From Anastrepha obliqua (lineage: Eukaryota; Arthropoda; Insecta; Diptera; Tephritidae), in the NCBI RefSeq assembly GCF_027943255.1, contig NC_072893.1:130323784-130387783 (forward strand): a stretch of DNA of 64,000 nucleotides, given 5' to 3'. Positions 31,301-38,189 of the stretch are shown here, in pieces. The translations under genes and the position numbers were made by a program. Under the pieces are notes generated by a model. The model did no database searches and was not told the DNA's origin. It was given only the letters and a program-made list of their open reading frames with translations. Every line of letters begins with the position of its first letter. Position 1 is the stretch's first letter.

Positions 31301-33973
31301 CATCACAAAAAAAAACCATAATTAACCTTAATCCATTTTGCTGCCGTTCTAACTGGCGTCCCAAGCAATTCAGCTCCGTTCCTTCCATTTTTTTGCTGCT
31401 TGAACTTTGGTGCAAATCCCTTTTGCGAATTGTGGATTCGCTTTTCTAACTGTGGTTTGGTACTCACGACTTTCGACCTGCATAAAATTAACAAAATTAG
31501 TATATATTTATTATTTGGTTACTATAAAACCATAAATAATCGCAAACAACTTACATTTTAACAAGTTTTCCCACAATACGCTACACAATCGAAAGCAAAA
31601 TTGCATTCGACTCTAAATTCGGTATACAACGAAAATTTCGACAGCATTGCACCGCTCATAATACCAAATTGACATTCGATTTTCGATCTTCGATAACCAA
31701 CGAATATCGAAGATCGAATCTAACTCATAATATAGAAAAAAATTAACGCTATCCCGTTGATAGAATTTTTAAATATTTTTACGTATATATGGACAATAGC
31801 GACCTACGGTAGAGAAACTTTCAGATGAGCCAAAAAGTCGTTCACCGTAGCATCACTAAATGTATTCTGGTGTTGTCAGAGTAACAACTTAGTGATAAGG
31901 AGAAAATGCTCTACACCTATGGCAGATGTAAAACTTACTTATATGCTGAGTGTTTCTGTAGACATGACACAGATTTCAATAACAAGCAAAACTTCATGCT
32001 GACTGGCTGCCTCTGGTGTGTTTTGCGTCGCTATATGCTGAAGTAGGCTTGGCAGCTCAAGCCCGTGATAAATATTTGTAAATTTGTATAATTTTAAATA
32101 CTAAAAAATGTGTGCATAAATATAGAGAGCATATGTGAGTATGCATGTATTTGTATTCTTCCATACTTACAGACTCTCGACTATTGGCAGCTGTGCGAAA
32201 AAATGTTCATCGATGTAGGGAAATTTATTTCCGGTTAAATCGCTGTTACAGGAAAAGCAAAGCAAAAGGTTAAAAATTTAATTAGGTGGCTTAATTTAAT
32301 GTGACAGCTTATGTGTTAATTAATTTTTAAATTAATAAAAGCAAGTTATGTCAAAATGTGGTGATAACCATTTCTTGCCGCAACATACAAAATGTGTAAA
32401 AAGCATTGTGCATGAATGAGCAGGCATTATCTCACAGCAATTATCTGACGCAATGAAAATTTTTAAAAGCTATTTATTTATTATAAAATGAATTCGATTC
32501 CGCAGATATGCTTTCTTTATGAAACTTTTTATTAGCGCAAATGTGTTCATACCACTGTGCAACATCGAAATAATTACAAAGTTCTGACAACGGGTTGTAA
32601 TAAATTAGCCCAGGAAATGATATCAGCCTTGCCCCATTTTTGGAGTTTAAGATTGAATAATTTCAATAAACCTTCTAAGGATAAAAAGGCATTTGAAATA
32701 ACAAGATTCTTTCATTGGATATAAATTTTTTAGCATGTTTTTACCTCAGACGTAAAGATTTTGTGATTTAAAAAGCCATTTTATCCCTTGACTCATATAA
32801 AAAAATTCAGATGCAAATAAATATTAAGAACTTGGTGTGATAAATACTATTTTTTGGATCTATTTACCGCATTCCTTGTGAAACTCCAAAATATACTTGA
32901 TTTTTGCTGCACAGTGTTATAAGCGATTTCGGTGCTCGTCTATCAAAAGTGACAACCACAGTCAAGCAGACCACAGCTGGCTTTCACGTGCATTATGATT
33001 GTGTTAGTATTGTTCCATGTGTCCATGTGTATGTATTCTTGTATGTGTGTGCGTATAAATGTTTAAGCATGTGTATGTTTGTAGTGTATATTTAAATGTC
33101 GTACTTACAGCATAGCCAGTTCCATGACTGGCAAATTGGCAGGCATTGCCGTTAGCTGTTGGAAACGACATAAAATTTCCTCACCACGGCAAAGGCAGTT
33201 GAAATTGGTGTTGTTCAGCCAATCTACGTGTAGAACGGGAAATGAAGAAGAAATTACAAAAAGAACATACAAACTATTATCTATAAGAATTAACGAAAAG
33301 AAATGAAGCAAAAAATTTGCCATTAATTAACGGCGTGAAACGTGGTCCTTCAAACACACGAACAAATTAAACAAAGAAGCATTTCAAGCAATTGAGCGAA
33401 AAATAAATTACCAAAAATACAAAAACGAAAACAAAGTAGCACACAACTTTTGCAAAGAAACTAACAAACTAACGCCAGCGCCGCGCCAATTGTCACTTTG
33501 ACGTTGCGTGTGTCCGCGTCAATTAGCGACACTTACTGTTAATTTAACTGCCATTCAGTAGCATTCAAAATACATACATACACACATGCAACCTTCCATT
33601 GCTGGTCACTTATGAGCATATTCCTCGCACTTACAGCACGTCTCCACTGGCACATCGTCATGCCGCCCATACGGCTGCTTGCGGAAGAAGTGATCCCAAA
33701 ACTTCGCATCCACATCGTTGACGCAATTCCACTCATCCGAGGCATCATCACAATCTGCCTTCTCATCACAATTCAAGCGTTGTGGCACACACTGCGCCGA
33801 TGTGTTGCAGTGGAAATAACCCATTGGGCAATTGTCCATCGCATCGGGTGCAATAATCGTATCCGCCAAATCATTAGGTGGCGCTATAACGGCTGCTAAA
33901 GTGGCACTTGCCGTTGCGGTGGTGGGCAAAGTTAGCGGAAGGAACGTTGTGGCGGGCGTGGGTAGGAGACAAA
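4231..33973 (-). CDS. Lgr3: Type C LGR (relaxin-receptor-like GPCR), partial, 11 exons
   Basis: The joined exons 33973-33635, 33223-33109, 32242-32171, 28236-28159, 27053-26982, 19967-19896, 18964-18893, 12962-12822, 11979-11908, 4745-4602 and 4347-4231 give 1294 nt of continuous reading frame (about 431 codons). Domains in order are an LDLa module with six Cys, an LRR N-cap with a C-x-C motif, ten LRRs, and a hinge with HVRVCEPHGDGISS. LDLa, ten LRRs and this hinge are the ectodomain plan of relaxin receptors RXFP1/2 and insect Lgr3/Lgr4. These are plasma-membrane GPCRs; in Drosophila Lgr3 senses the relaxin-like peptide Dilp8. Every boundary has AG and GT and keeps phase. The seven-transmembrane domain is not in the window (no matching minus-strand exon from 4230 to 1), nor is a sure start codon. 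Family assignment is firm; Lgr3 over Lgr4 is a preference only. Confidence 0.9.
4602..4745 (-). CDS. Lgr3: Lgr exon: LRRs 9 and 10
   Basis: A 144-nt exon holding the last two LRRs: HLNDNHLAHCELHAFDCL then QNLTSL, and LLTGNEFKTLDPRVLQNL then TNLNY. The acceptor is CCATTCTAG and the donor GTGAGTAGTG. Joined to the next exon it reads NLNYIYFSWFHLC, which fits the LRR-to-hinge transition of relaxin receptors. The intron upstream is about 7.2 kb and contains the Helitron helicase copy. Confidence 0.9.
4936..5470. repeat. Dispersed duplicated segment, copy 2
   Basis: The counterpart of 784-1320, on the other side of the hinge and LRR 9-10 exons, so the two copies sit in different introns. Conservation continues outside the shared ORF, so coding selection is not required to explain the similarity. 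Confidence 0.75.
5911..7983 (+). mobile_element. Helitron copy with truncated helicase
   Basis: It begins A|TC (TCTATATATATAAAAATT), as Helitron 5' ends do. A 115-bp-type module (GGATGTGTTTGTACAATATG, TCTCGAGATATAG) is the same as the tandem modules of the Helitron at 28632-29904. A GA-rich stretch (6420-6505) leads into the helicase ORF. The 3' end is eroded: GGGCGGGTTTTCGCTATT near 7983 resembles the GGGCCGGGTTTGCTAGT end of the other copy. The Rep domain is absent. Confidence 0.7.
6504..7802 (+). pseudogene. Helitron Pif1-like helicase, C-terminal part
   Basis: About 430 codons open to a TAA at 7800-7802. Motifs in order are Walker A (FLDAPGGAGKTF), Walker B (IIVWDECMM), motif III (LLVGDFRQTLPVI), a late motif FAITINKSQSQTL and YVSCSRV. 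This is the 5'-to-3' helicase part of a Helitron Rep-Hel protein, used for rolling-circle transposition. The usual protein is over 1000 residues; here everything upstream of Walker A is replaced by purine-rich repeat, with no start codon. The frame is still undisrupted, so the insertion may be fairly recent. It lies antisense within an LGR intron. Confidence 0.88.
7984..10759. other. Large intron segment, no gene seen
   Basis: Between LRR exons 8 and 9 of the LGR gene. It is AT-rich, with many stops in all frames. I found no LRR exon, transposase motif or repeat array. Some CT-rich stretch lies at 8705-8765. Confidence 0.45.
10760..11560. repeat. Degenerate C/T-rich tandem array
   Basis: About 800 bp in which the plus strand is strongly poor in G and repeats phrases such as CATAATCTTAACCT, GTTAACCTACCTTTA, AAGCCATCCTAACC and ACGTTACTT at roughly 110-120 bp intervals (10770, about 10845, 10960, 11070). 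The repeats are old and diverged. A different block with balanced composition (11160-11280, containing CCATGGCAGTCGGTTCTGCG) interrupts it. Confidence 0.6.
11908..11979 (-). CDS. Lgr3: Lgr exon: LRR 8
   Basis: A 72-nt exon, FLAGNRLSVLRAHTFCPL then RLLQGL, with acceptor TCTTTGCAG and donor GTGAGTATGC. The reading frame is open only for this short span, so gene finders could miss it. It is supported by perfect phase continuity with the exons at 12822-12962 and 4602-4745, and by the LRR pattern. Confidence 0.85.
12822..12962 (-). CDS. Lgr3: Lgr exon: LRRs 6 and 7
   Basis: A 141-nt exon carrying two repeats: YLNENHIHHIHPGMFPLL then TKLHTL, followed by SLAHNRIENIERNSFTF then PRLLHL. The acceptor is CCTCTTGCAG and the donor GTAAGTATG. 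It is three bases short of two 72-nt units. No intron separates these two repeats, unlike most of the array, so either an ancestral intron was lost here or introns were gained elsewhere. Confidence 0.9.
13334..13663. repeat. Direct tandem duplication of 165 bp
   Basis: Units start at 13334 and 13499, both opening TTGGATGATTAATTTGCTCC and both containing CAGCTTAAGAAAA near the end. Identity is roughly 85-90 percent by eye. The unit is AT-rich and non-coding. Confidence 0.85.
13664..15343. other. Intron segment, no gene seen
   Basis: Unremarkable AT-rich intron between LRR 5 and LRR 6-7 exons. No exon with LRR character and no transposon signature was found. Confidence 0.4.
15344..16003. mobile_element. 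660-bp MITE with TTAA target duplication
   Basis: Terminal inverted repeats of 19 bp: GGCTACCCGGTGGTCTAGA at 15344 and the reverse complement of GGGTACCCGGTGGTCTAGA ending at 16003 (one mismatch). Both sides are flanked by TTAA (15340-15343 and 16004-16007), the signature of piggyBac-type target sites. The interior has no transposase. Subterminal AT-rich stretches are also partly symmetrical (TTCGAAA and homopolymer T/A runs). Confidence 0.85.
16535..16850 (+). mobile_element. Non-LTR retrotransposon C-terminal fragment
   Basis: The plus strand reads RRECRRLVGLMTGHFLWAKH followed by MEKVGISDS, a stop and DKMVDHFLCVCPAFACEEA. This matches the C-terminal region after RT/RNase H of Jockey-type LINEs (LVGLxTGH, then Cys/His-rich E..HxLCxCPAF). 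It has stops and a frameshift and no RT domain remains. Confidence 0.7.
16851..18186. other. Intron segment, no gene seen
   Basis: AT-rich. The phrase GAGTTGCC or GAGTTACC recurs at about 16990, 17105 and 17240, hinting at a decayed repeat, but the units are too divergent to delimit. Confidence 0.35.
18187..18733 (-). mobile_element. Rosa-like Tc1/mariner element, internally deleted
   Basis: Imperfect inverted repeats of about 30 bp (GGGTTTTTCACTAAGAGCGC at 18189 and the complement of GGGTTATTCAATAGGTGCGC ending at 18730). The minus strand starts MERYTLE near 18620, then RLQIVQILYENNRSVAATLR, then jumps to the transposase C-terminus NKPATICELRANIEREIAGI through RARGGHAKEIEFYT and a stop near 18300. 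The catalytic core between them is gone. One stop lies early in the N-terminus. Confidence 0.8.
18893..18964 (-). CDS. Lgr3: Lgr exon: LRR 5
   Basis: A 72-nt exon encoding DLRNNRIEIFDAEVFETL then QSLEVL, a textbook LRR with N-x-I and F positions. The acceptor is ACTTGCAG and the donor GTAAGTAATTGG. It is about 0.9 kb from the LRR 4 exon. Confidence 0.88.
19896..19967 (-). CDS. Lgr3: Lgr exon: LRR 4
   Basis: A 72-nt exon encoding ILSGNHIEELHSYDFQYL then DGLMEL. The acceptor is CCTTTCAG and the donor GTAAGTAAATG. Asn is present at the LRR turn. The phase 2 boundaries complete Leu codons on both sides. Confidence 0.87.
19968..21765. other. Intron segment, no gene seen
   Basis: Between LRR 3 and LRR 4 exons. 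T-rich tracts occupy 20100-20220. I saw no exon or transposon. Confidence 0.4.
21766..22120. repeat. Three-unit degenerate tandem repeat
   Basis: Units of roughly 140-160 bp, each with CAAATTGGGAATTTTT (or one A added) near 21769, 21902 and 22066, followed by T-rich DNA and TTTTCAGAAAAATT. Very AT-rich and non-coding. Confidence 0.6.
22121..24699. other. Intron segment, no gene seen
   Basis: Several short ORFs (longest 121 codons at 23047) show no domain and no codon preference. No repeat boundaries could be recognised. A TA-rich palindromic stretch lies at 22231-22253. Confidence 0.4.
24720..24895. repeat. Dispersed repeat shared with 57430-57590
   Basis: Both places contain a T-rich start, then TTTGA/TTTGC, ACTCCA, TTGTNTGTNT, a TACTxC stretch, GTCAAATATGATTGAC and AGGGTGA(T/A)TAA. 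The similarity extends about 150 bp. It is probably one diverged MITE family; no termini are certain. Confidence 0.55.
25710..26954 (-). mobile_element. Rosa-like Tc1/mariner transposon, nearly full length
   Basis: Inverted repeats AAGGGTGGTTAAGTTTTAAA at 25710 and its near complement ending at 26954, flanked by TA on both sides (25708-25709, 26955-26956). Length is 1245 bp. The minus strand holds a broken transposase. The element sits 28 bases from the LRR 3 exon (26982-27053) of the host gene. Confidence 0.88.
25816..26840 (-). pseudogene. Transposase of the rosa-like element, disabled
   Basis: Minus-strand order: N-terminal HTH region beginning MEIYTIEQRVKVIQAYYENG near 26840, a frameshifted linker, the first catalytic Asp in IIFSDKTHFHLSGFVNKQNC, the second in FQQDC, and the third in NWPPRSCDLTPLDLFLWGYL, ending at NILFRT (25819). 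The WPPRSCDLxPLD form of the third motif fits the D,D41D rosa-type group rather than D,D34D mariner. Damage: frameshifts near the N-terminus, a TGA just before FQQD, and about ten codons lost right after the second Asp. Confidence 0.85.
26982..27053 (-). CDS. Lgr3: Lgr exon: LRR 3
   Basis: A 72-nt exon, one LRR: YLDENKISSLPENLFPSG then NSLKTL, with acceptor TTTACAG and donor GTAAGTAGTAG. The exon 3' end lies only 28 bases from the right end of a rosa-like transposon (25710-26954), so the element inserted just downstream of the donor without disrupting it. Confidence 0.87.
27054..28158. other. Intron segment between LRR 2 and LRR 3
   Basis: AT-rich. The phrase ACCAACCAAAGTAGCT occurs twice (27510 and 27740), flanking a 230-bp less AT-rich block. 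The block could be a small insertion, but I could not assign it to any family. Confidence 0.4.
28159..28236 (-). CDS. Lgr3: Lgr exon: LRR 2, atypical
   Basis: A 78-nt exon encoding VLKFCSIESLASFAFKRF then SVIPLKTL. It is two residues longer than the other repeats and has Cys where the conserved LRR Asn is expected. The acceptor is CCTTTAG and the donor GTAAGTACC. The phases fit both neighbours. The alternative acceptor six bases further on gives a different frame without LRR character, so the longer form is preferred. Confidence 0.8.
28632..29904 (-). mobile_element. Non-autonomous Helitron
   Basis: On the minus strand it starts TC (TCTATACTAATATTATAAAG at 29904) and ends GGGCCGGGTTTGCTAG at 28632, inserted between A (29905) and T (28631), the Helitron A|T target. 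GCCC AGCGAAGG GGGC near the 3' end can form the expected terminal hairpin before CTAG. Inside are three to four tandem modules of about 115 bp (29332-29760) with ACCCGGGTCCACGTTTTG and CATTTGATACCCATATTGTA. There is no helicase or Rep ORF. Confidence 0.85.
30008..30062 (-). mobile_element. SINE head fragment
   Basis: The reverse strand reads GCCGTAGTCGAGTGGGTTGG then AGCGTGACTAC, close to the tRNA-like head of the SINE family (GCCGTAGCCGAATGGGTTGG). Only the A-box part remains. Confidence 0.55.
30666..31139 (+). CDS. Harbinger nuclease-derived two-exon ORF lacking the DDE core
   Basis: Exon 1 is 30666-30784 (MSTTELWFHDLSDDERLVEL onward), with a GTAAGT donor; exon 2 is 30845-31139 after TTCCTTACAG. 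Joined they give 137 codons without a stop. Exon 2 reads NFRLSKEAFMNLLSS, then ILKLATVLRFCAQGSYQLSI and LGLAQPTV, the conserved N-terminal part of HARBI1-like nucleases. It then skips to an acidic tail, YDDAEDIEVESNNGEAENIE, so the catalytic DDE region has been removed with the frame kept. The first possible acceptor, 14 bases upstream, would lead to an early stop. Confidence 0.65.
31209..31490 (-). pseudogene. Harbinger Myb/SANT-like protein remnant
   Basis: Minus-strand pieces read TKPQLEKRIHNSQKGFAPKF, KQQKNGRNGAELLG, VRTAAKWIKV and, after a frameshift, CDVYRNSFLFSLGRHGLKYV. The 'FAP..F', 'TAAKWIK' and 'R' residues resemble the Myb/SANT-like DNA-binding partner encoded by Harbinger elements. 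Frameshifts disable it. It runs convergent to the nuclease ORF. Confidence 0.55.
31734..33108. other. Introns around LRR 1, nothing further seen
   Basis: Apart from the 72-nt LRR 1 exon, this is plain intron. A TG-rich stretch (GTGTATG repeats) lies at 33018-33090. Confidence 0.4.
32171..32242 (-). CDS. Lgr3: Lgr exon: LRR 1
   Basis: Exactly 72 nt, one 24-residue LRR: DLTGNKFPYIDEHFFAQL then PIVESL. The acceptor is TGTAACAG and the donor GTAAGTATGG. Asn at the LxxN position and Phe at the AF/FF position are as expected. Both flanking introns are phase 2 and split a Leu codon. Confidence 0.87.
33109..33223 (-). CDS. Lgr3: Lgr exon: LRR N-terminal cap
   Basis: A 115-nt exon with acceptor CACGTAG and donor GTAAGTAC. 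It encodes WLNNTNFNCLCRGEEILCRF followed by QQLTAMPANLPVMELAM. The C-x-C plus downstream Cys and the 'xxLTxMPxxLP' pattern are typical of an LRR N-cap, and the CLC-G-E/L-C order matches the cap of relaxin receptors. It starts with two bases that complete the TAY codon left by the LDLa exon (phase 1 intron) and ends in phase 2 inside a Leu codon, as do nearly all later exons. The intron to the LDLa exon is only about 410 bases. Confidence 0.88.
33635..33973 (-). CDS. Lgr3: Lgr exon: LDL-receptor class A module
   Basis: This 339-nt exon begins after a CACACAG acceptor and ends at a GTAAGTGCG donor. It opens with a Thr/Ala/Pro-rich stretch of about 40 residues, then an LDLa module with six Cys spaced CPMGYFHC, CVPQRLNC, CDDASDEWNC; the Asp/Glu residues of the last part are the calcium-binding SDE motif. 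It continues through KFWDHFFRKQPYGRHDD to VETC. In relaxin receptors the LDLa module is needed for receptor activation rather than primary ligand binding. The exon starts with two bases of a split codon, so at least one upstream exon must supply the signal peptide. A plus-strand ORF over the same bases is an antisense shadow. Confidence 0.9.
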
Positions 33974-34264
33974 CTGTGTGGGGAAATGAGATGGAAAGTA
34001 ATTACCGATAAATTGAAATTACAAAATGAGTTGTTTAAGTTGAGAAGGAAGGTATGGAAATGCATAATAAGGGAATACTAATATAGTGAAATGGTATAAT
34101 ATTTGGCAAGTCGCTGCTTATACACTATGTACACAAATGCCTAGGTACAATACTACAAGTAAATCTGTTATCATTTTTCCTTAATCTTTCTTGTTTTTCT
34201 GTTTCAACTGACGTCTCCTTTATGATTTATTTATTTTTACTTCAGCTAATTTATTTTCATTGAA

Positions 34265-34715
34265 CTACATACTCTCTGTAAACTCATCCCCACCTAAAGT
34301 GTTCCCACAAAACTGTACTCAATTTGTTTGCTTGCGTTTAATCGCGGTTTTAACAGTTTTCCCCCTTACATTATTACAGATTAAGCTATTCCCACTGAAA
34401 ATTCCAAACTAAAAATCAATCCACTTATTGATTAGTGCTCATATTGTCATTTGTTCCCACTGAATTGTTACCATTGAAAGTGTTCCCAAAAAAACTGTTC
34501 TCATTACCATTCTTATTATTAGCCTGCAAAAGTTTAACTATTTCCAATTTCATTGTTACAGATTAAACTGTTCCCAATAAAAATTTCGAACTTAAATTTA
34601 ACCATCTCCTTGTACTCTTGGCACTCACACCATCCTTTGTTTTTACTCAACTGTTCCCATTGAAAGTGTTCCCACAGAAACTGTTCTCATTTCAGAATTT
34701 CGTTTTTATATCGCA
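34265..34715. repeat. Degenerate tandem repeat with GTTCCCA motif
   Basis: Units of about 180 bp repeat TTACAGATTAA(A/G)CT, then (A/G)TTCCCA, ATTGAAAGTGTTCCCA and AACTGTTCTCATT. Matching points are 34374 with 34556, and 34475 with 34657; a partial earlier unit begins near 34295. The plus strand is poor in G. It lies within 700 bp upstream of the LDLa exon, on the 5' side of the gene. Confidence 0.65.
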
Positions 34716-35114
34716 ATTGCTTAAATTTTAAATATCTCATTCAACATTTCGAATTAAATACAGTCTAATTATTATCTATTCCTACCTTATTTTACTCTTT
34801 TTTCTCTGTCCCTCTATGGGACGGTTTTAATTTTGGGGCTTATTCTTCATTGCTTTATTTACTGAGTAATTTAATTAATACTTTGCTGTCTTCCCATAAA
34901 CTGTTCTCACTTAAACACATTCAAAATTTAAAGAGTTAATAGGCACGCTTTTTTACCGAACCAAATTTCCAATGACTCCTCGCAGATAGGCAGATCATGA
35001 AAAGCATAGGAAGTGGGTAAGCTGCAGCAGAGGGAAACTCGGTAGGTTCGATCAATTTGGTGCTATAAATTAGATGAGAATATGACCAAATTTTTACTGT
35101 TTGTAATCTTATAC

Positions 35115-35181
35115 CTGTGTTGCATGCAACCACAGTGAATAAAACTGTTTCCCAGTCATAAGCACTGTATAAATATGCCAT
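35115..35181 (-). CDS. Candidate first coding exon of the LGR gene
   Basis: An ATG at 35181 opens 22 codons (MAYLYSAYDWETVLFTVVAC then NT) and reaches a GTATAAG donor with one base left over. That is exactly the phase needed by the LDLa exon, which starts with two bases. The join would read NTVCLLPTP. The stretch VLFTVVAC is mildly hydrophobic but short for a signal peptide and starts late. The distance to the LDLa exon, about 1.1 kb, is reasonable. Chance occurrence of one matching ORF and donor in several kb is quite possible. Confidence 0.2.
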
Positions 35182-37757
35182 CTAAACACCTCACCTAGCT
35201 CAGCTCAGATGAGCGGAAAAGCTTTCAGTGCAACAAATTTCAGTAGCTCGCAGAAACACTCAAAGATAATTTTCCATTGTCAGGCTTGGAAATTATCCAC
35301 ACTTTCGTGTGGCGCTTGTGGGTGGCGCCAACACTTATCCATAACTTGTCTGTGTGAGTAAACATTATTGACAAATATTGGCGCCCTCGTGTCAAGTGAC
35401 CACACTTGCGCGTGGCACTTGGCCAAGGCACAGTGACGCAATGCGCTGTCTGTATGATAGACGCGCGCCCACTACAAACACACTTTGGAAAACTATTTCC
35501 TCTAATATGATGAAAATTATTAAGTTTTTTTTAATATTTCCAATAATATAGTACTTCAAAACGCCCAACTGTTTCTGTTGCAGTAATTTAGAATAGCTAT
35601 GACCACGCAATAATTTTCTGCACTTTCACCCTCACAGTAATGCATTTCCAGTGCAGAAACGCTGTCTAGAGAGCTTAGCCAGTATTTTATTGCTACTTTT
35701 AGTGATTAAGTAAAGGGCATTGGCTACATGCCTGCCTGAGTTGCACGTATCTAAGCTGTGCCCAGCGATTTCTCATTTTCTGTTATTTTTTTCATATATT
35801 GCCGGTCATTGGACTTATTTTGCACGAGTAACTCTTTCCTTTCAACTTTTACTATTCATAATACCGACTTTCACCTTCCCTTCAGGCTAATAAATTCCTT
35901 TTTCATGGCATTTACTTATAGTTTCCTTGGTGACAAGCACACGAATGCTGGTTATAAAACAGCGCTTTGCTCATGCTTTATTTTTAGTTTTTTCTTTTTA
36001 TTTATTTTTCATTTTATTCCTTTTTTCTCAATATTGCGGGATGTCTTCGGCTTTTATCGCTTGTTGCTTTATTGCAGCCCCATTCAGCATTTCAACGAAT
36101 AATCGTTAAATATTTTCACAATGCCGACATTTGCTTCCGTTTATTCTCATTTCTCGTATAGTTTTCCTTCTTTCCTTGAACTCTCCGCCATCACTCCTTA
36201 ATCGTTCAACCACGCAGAAACTCAAGCGGCCTCTCTTTTACCGTTAGCTGCGTTTTATTTACTTTACCCGCATCGTTAACATTCCACACCACAGTTATTG
36301 TTTGACGTGTTGATTTTCTTCGTTTGTTGTTTTTTTTCTTTGGTCAGCTCTCTGCCATATTTGTCTGTGCTGCTTACAACTTTTTGTTTGTACTTTTTGT
36401 GTTTTACTTTTTCATTCCTTGGCCTTTTTGCGTTTTTCGCATGAGTCTTGCTTTCCTCATGCCTGGCCAAGGTCACGGTTGTCTGCTCGCCTGCCTCTAG
36501 TTTCAGCACTTCACTTGCCCATCTCTTTTTTGTACAATTGTTATCGTAACGGCATGGCTGTTAATGCACGTAAACCGGTGTATGTATAAAATATTTTGTA
36601 CTCATTCCTATACACTTCTGCAGATGAGCTCGTAAAATGTTCAGATATTTTAATGACTTTCCGCTGCAGTCAGCTTTTCGGCGCTTCCAAAATAAATTGT
36701 TATGCGATTGTTATGAATGGGCAGTGAATTTGTATCAATAAAGTCTTTGCAGAGCATGGGAAACATAACACCGTGTGACGGAAGGTCCAGTGCTTATTTA
36801 TATCCTGCGAAAGAAGTGCAGCCAATTGATAACTTAAAACGCCTATTCAAAGGGATTTAAGATTTAAAAAAGATTAGACGCCAATAAGGAAATAAAGCAA
36901 ATGGGCGTTTAAGAGAGCAAACTCATCGAAGAAGACCAGATTTTCAGCAAAAGAAGTCATGGATTTTGTGAGCGTATTTTAGACCTCAGGTACTCAGCTA
37001 ATCAAAATGAATCTATACAAGTCACTCGAGTCACAAACATTTGCATGTATTTTGAGTTTTCAATTTAGTGGCTGGATTGTCAAATTTTCAGTCAGCGTGT
37101 AAATAAATAAACAAAGCTACAAAAAATGCAAATCACTTTGATATTGAAACCACAAAGTTGCAAGGGAAAAACAAATTAACTGCTCGCTTGCAGCTACTAA
37201 TTTTTTCACTCTCCCCCACTTCAAGGCACTCGTTCGAAAAATGTGGTGGTGATTTCATTACGTATTGGCTTAAGTTTATTATTTCAAAATAGGCCAACCG
37301 AGGCGATCTATTATTCTGCATTTCCCGTTACTTTTTTGACAGAATGTAAATTTGAAGCAGGTGACAAAACTGAGATAATTCAATAATAACACTCATCAAA
37401 TTTTTTTAATGAAACGCTTTACTTTATGAAACTCAACTTTATTTGATCAGAATATAAAATAAGGTGACGCGTGCAGTATTTTGGAAGGGTATTATCGCTG
37501 AACATTAACGGCTATTTAAGGGCACGATGAGTTGAATGAACTTTACGAATATATCAGTAGGTAGATATACAAGGAAAACAGTATCCAGGAGCTGGGGAAG
37601 GTAAAATATGAAGGCACTTAAAAGCAGTATCGGGCCAAGTTACATTTGTTTTTTACAACTTTAGATAAGCATCCGTTTATAGACCATCGTAGTTTTTGAC
37701 ACATCTCGAACCCCTTTTTCGAACACGCAGTATCCTCTGCACTTCCGACTTAAATGC
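35182..37757. other. No gene seen
   Basis: Short ORFs only, among them a lysine-rich 77-codon one (36276-36509, minus) without domain character. This is either the LGR 5' region, an intron or intergenic DNA; I cannot tell which. Confidence 0.4.
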
Positions 37758-37935
37758 TTCGGTTTATTTCTAAATGTAGCTGAAAGCTTGGACACCTAGT
37801 GAAAGTTTGACAGCTAAGACTTTTCCTCTTTCGAAAAAATAAAGCTCTTCGATTTCTTTCCGAATGTGACTGAATGCTTATATATCTAGTGGAAGTTTGA
37901 TGAGTTTTTCCTCTTTCGAAAAAAAGGTAGATCTT
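37758..37935. repeat. Two-copy tandem repeat of about 90 bp
   Basis: Units start at 37758 and 37848 and share AATGT(A/G)(G/A)CTGAA(A/T)GCTT, CTAGTG(A/G)AAGTTTGA and TTTTCCTCTTTCGAAAAAA. Confidence 0.8.
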
Positions 37936-38029
37936 TGATTTCAATTTAATACTTTATTTTGGATGTGTTCGGTGGGTTTGTGATGTTTATTGGGGATTCA
38001 TTAAAGAATGTTGCAAGTAGAATGGATCA

Positions 38030-38185
38030 AGCCAACTGATTGCTTCAGAAAAGGCAGCCGGTTGGCAATACCAAGCCTCAGAGTGCATCTATGTCATGAA
38101 AACGTTCCCCATAAAGGTCCATCTGCTGTTCAGAAGCGGTATACAAATGTAGGTTCACAACAGTGCGGCAACACCAAATCGCATG
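38030..38185 (+). mobile_element. Old SINE copy, body only
   Basis: GGCAATACCAAGCCTCAGAG, ATGTCATGAAAACGTTCCCC, ATCTGCTGTTCAGAAGCGG and AATGTAGGTTCACAACAGTG align in order with the SINE body. The head and 3' tail are not recognisable. Confidence 0.65.
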
Positions 38186-38189
38186 CGGA

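Larger units (their letters stand above)
30421..31733. mobile_element. PIF/Harbinger-type element, internally deleted
   Basis: The termini are complementary: TTATGAGCAACATTCGATCT from 30424, matching the reverse complement of the sequence ending CTCATAA at 31730 (TTATGAGTTAGATTCGATCT). Subterminal copies of ATTCGATCTTCGA and its complement (30434, 31660-31720) extend the symmetry. Inside are a plus-strand nuclease-derived gene and a minus-strand Myb/SANT-like remnant, the convergent two-gene layout of Harbinger elements. The target-site duplication is not clear. Confidence 0.75.

Noticed and set aside
33612..33899. 95-codon plus-strand ORF
   Set aside because: It is antisense to the LDLa exon, whose six cysteines and splice phases are convincing.
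36276..36509. Lysine-rich 77-codon minus-strand ORF
   Set aside because: The Lys runs come from T-rich plus-strand DNA; nothing else supports a gene.
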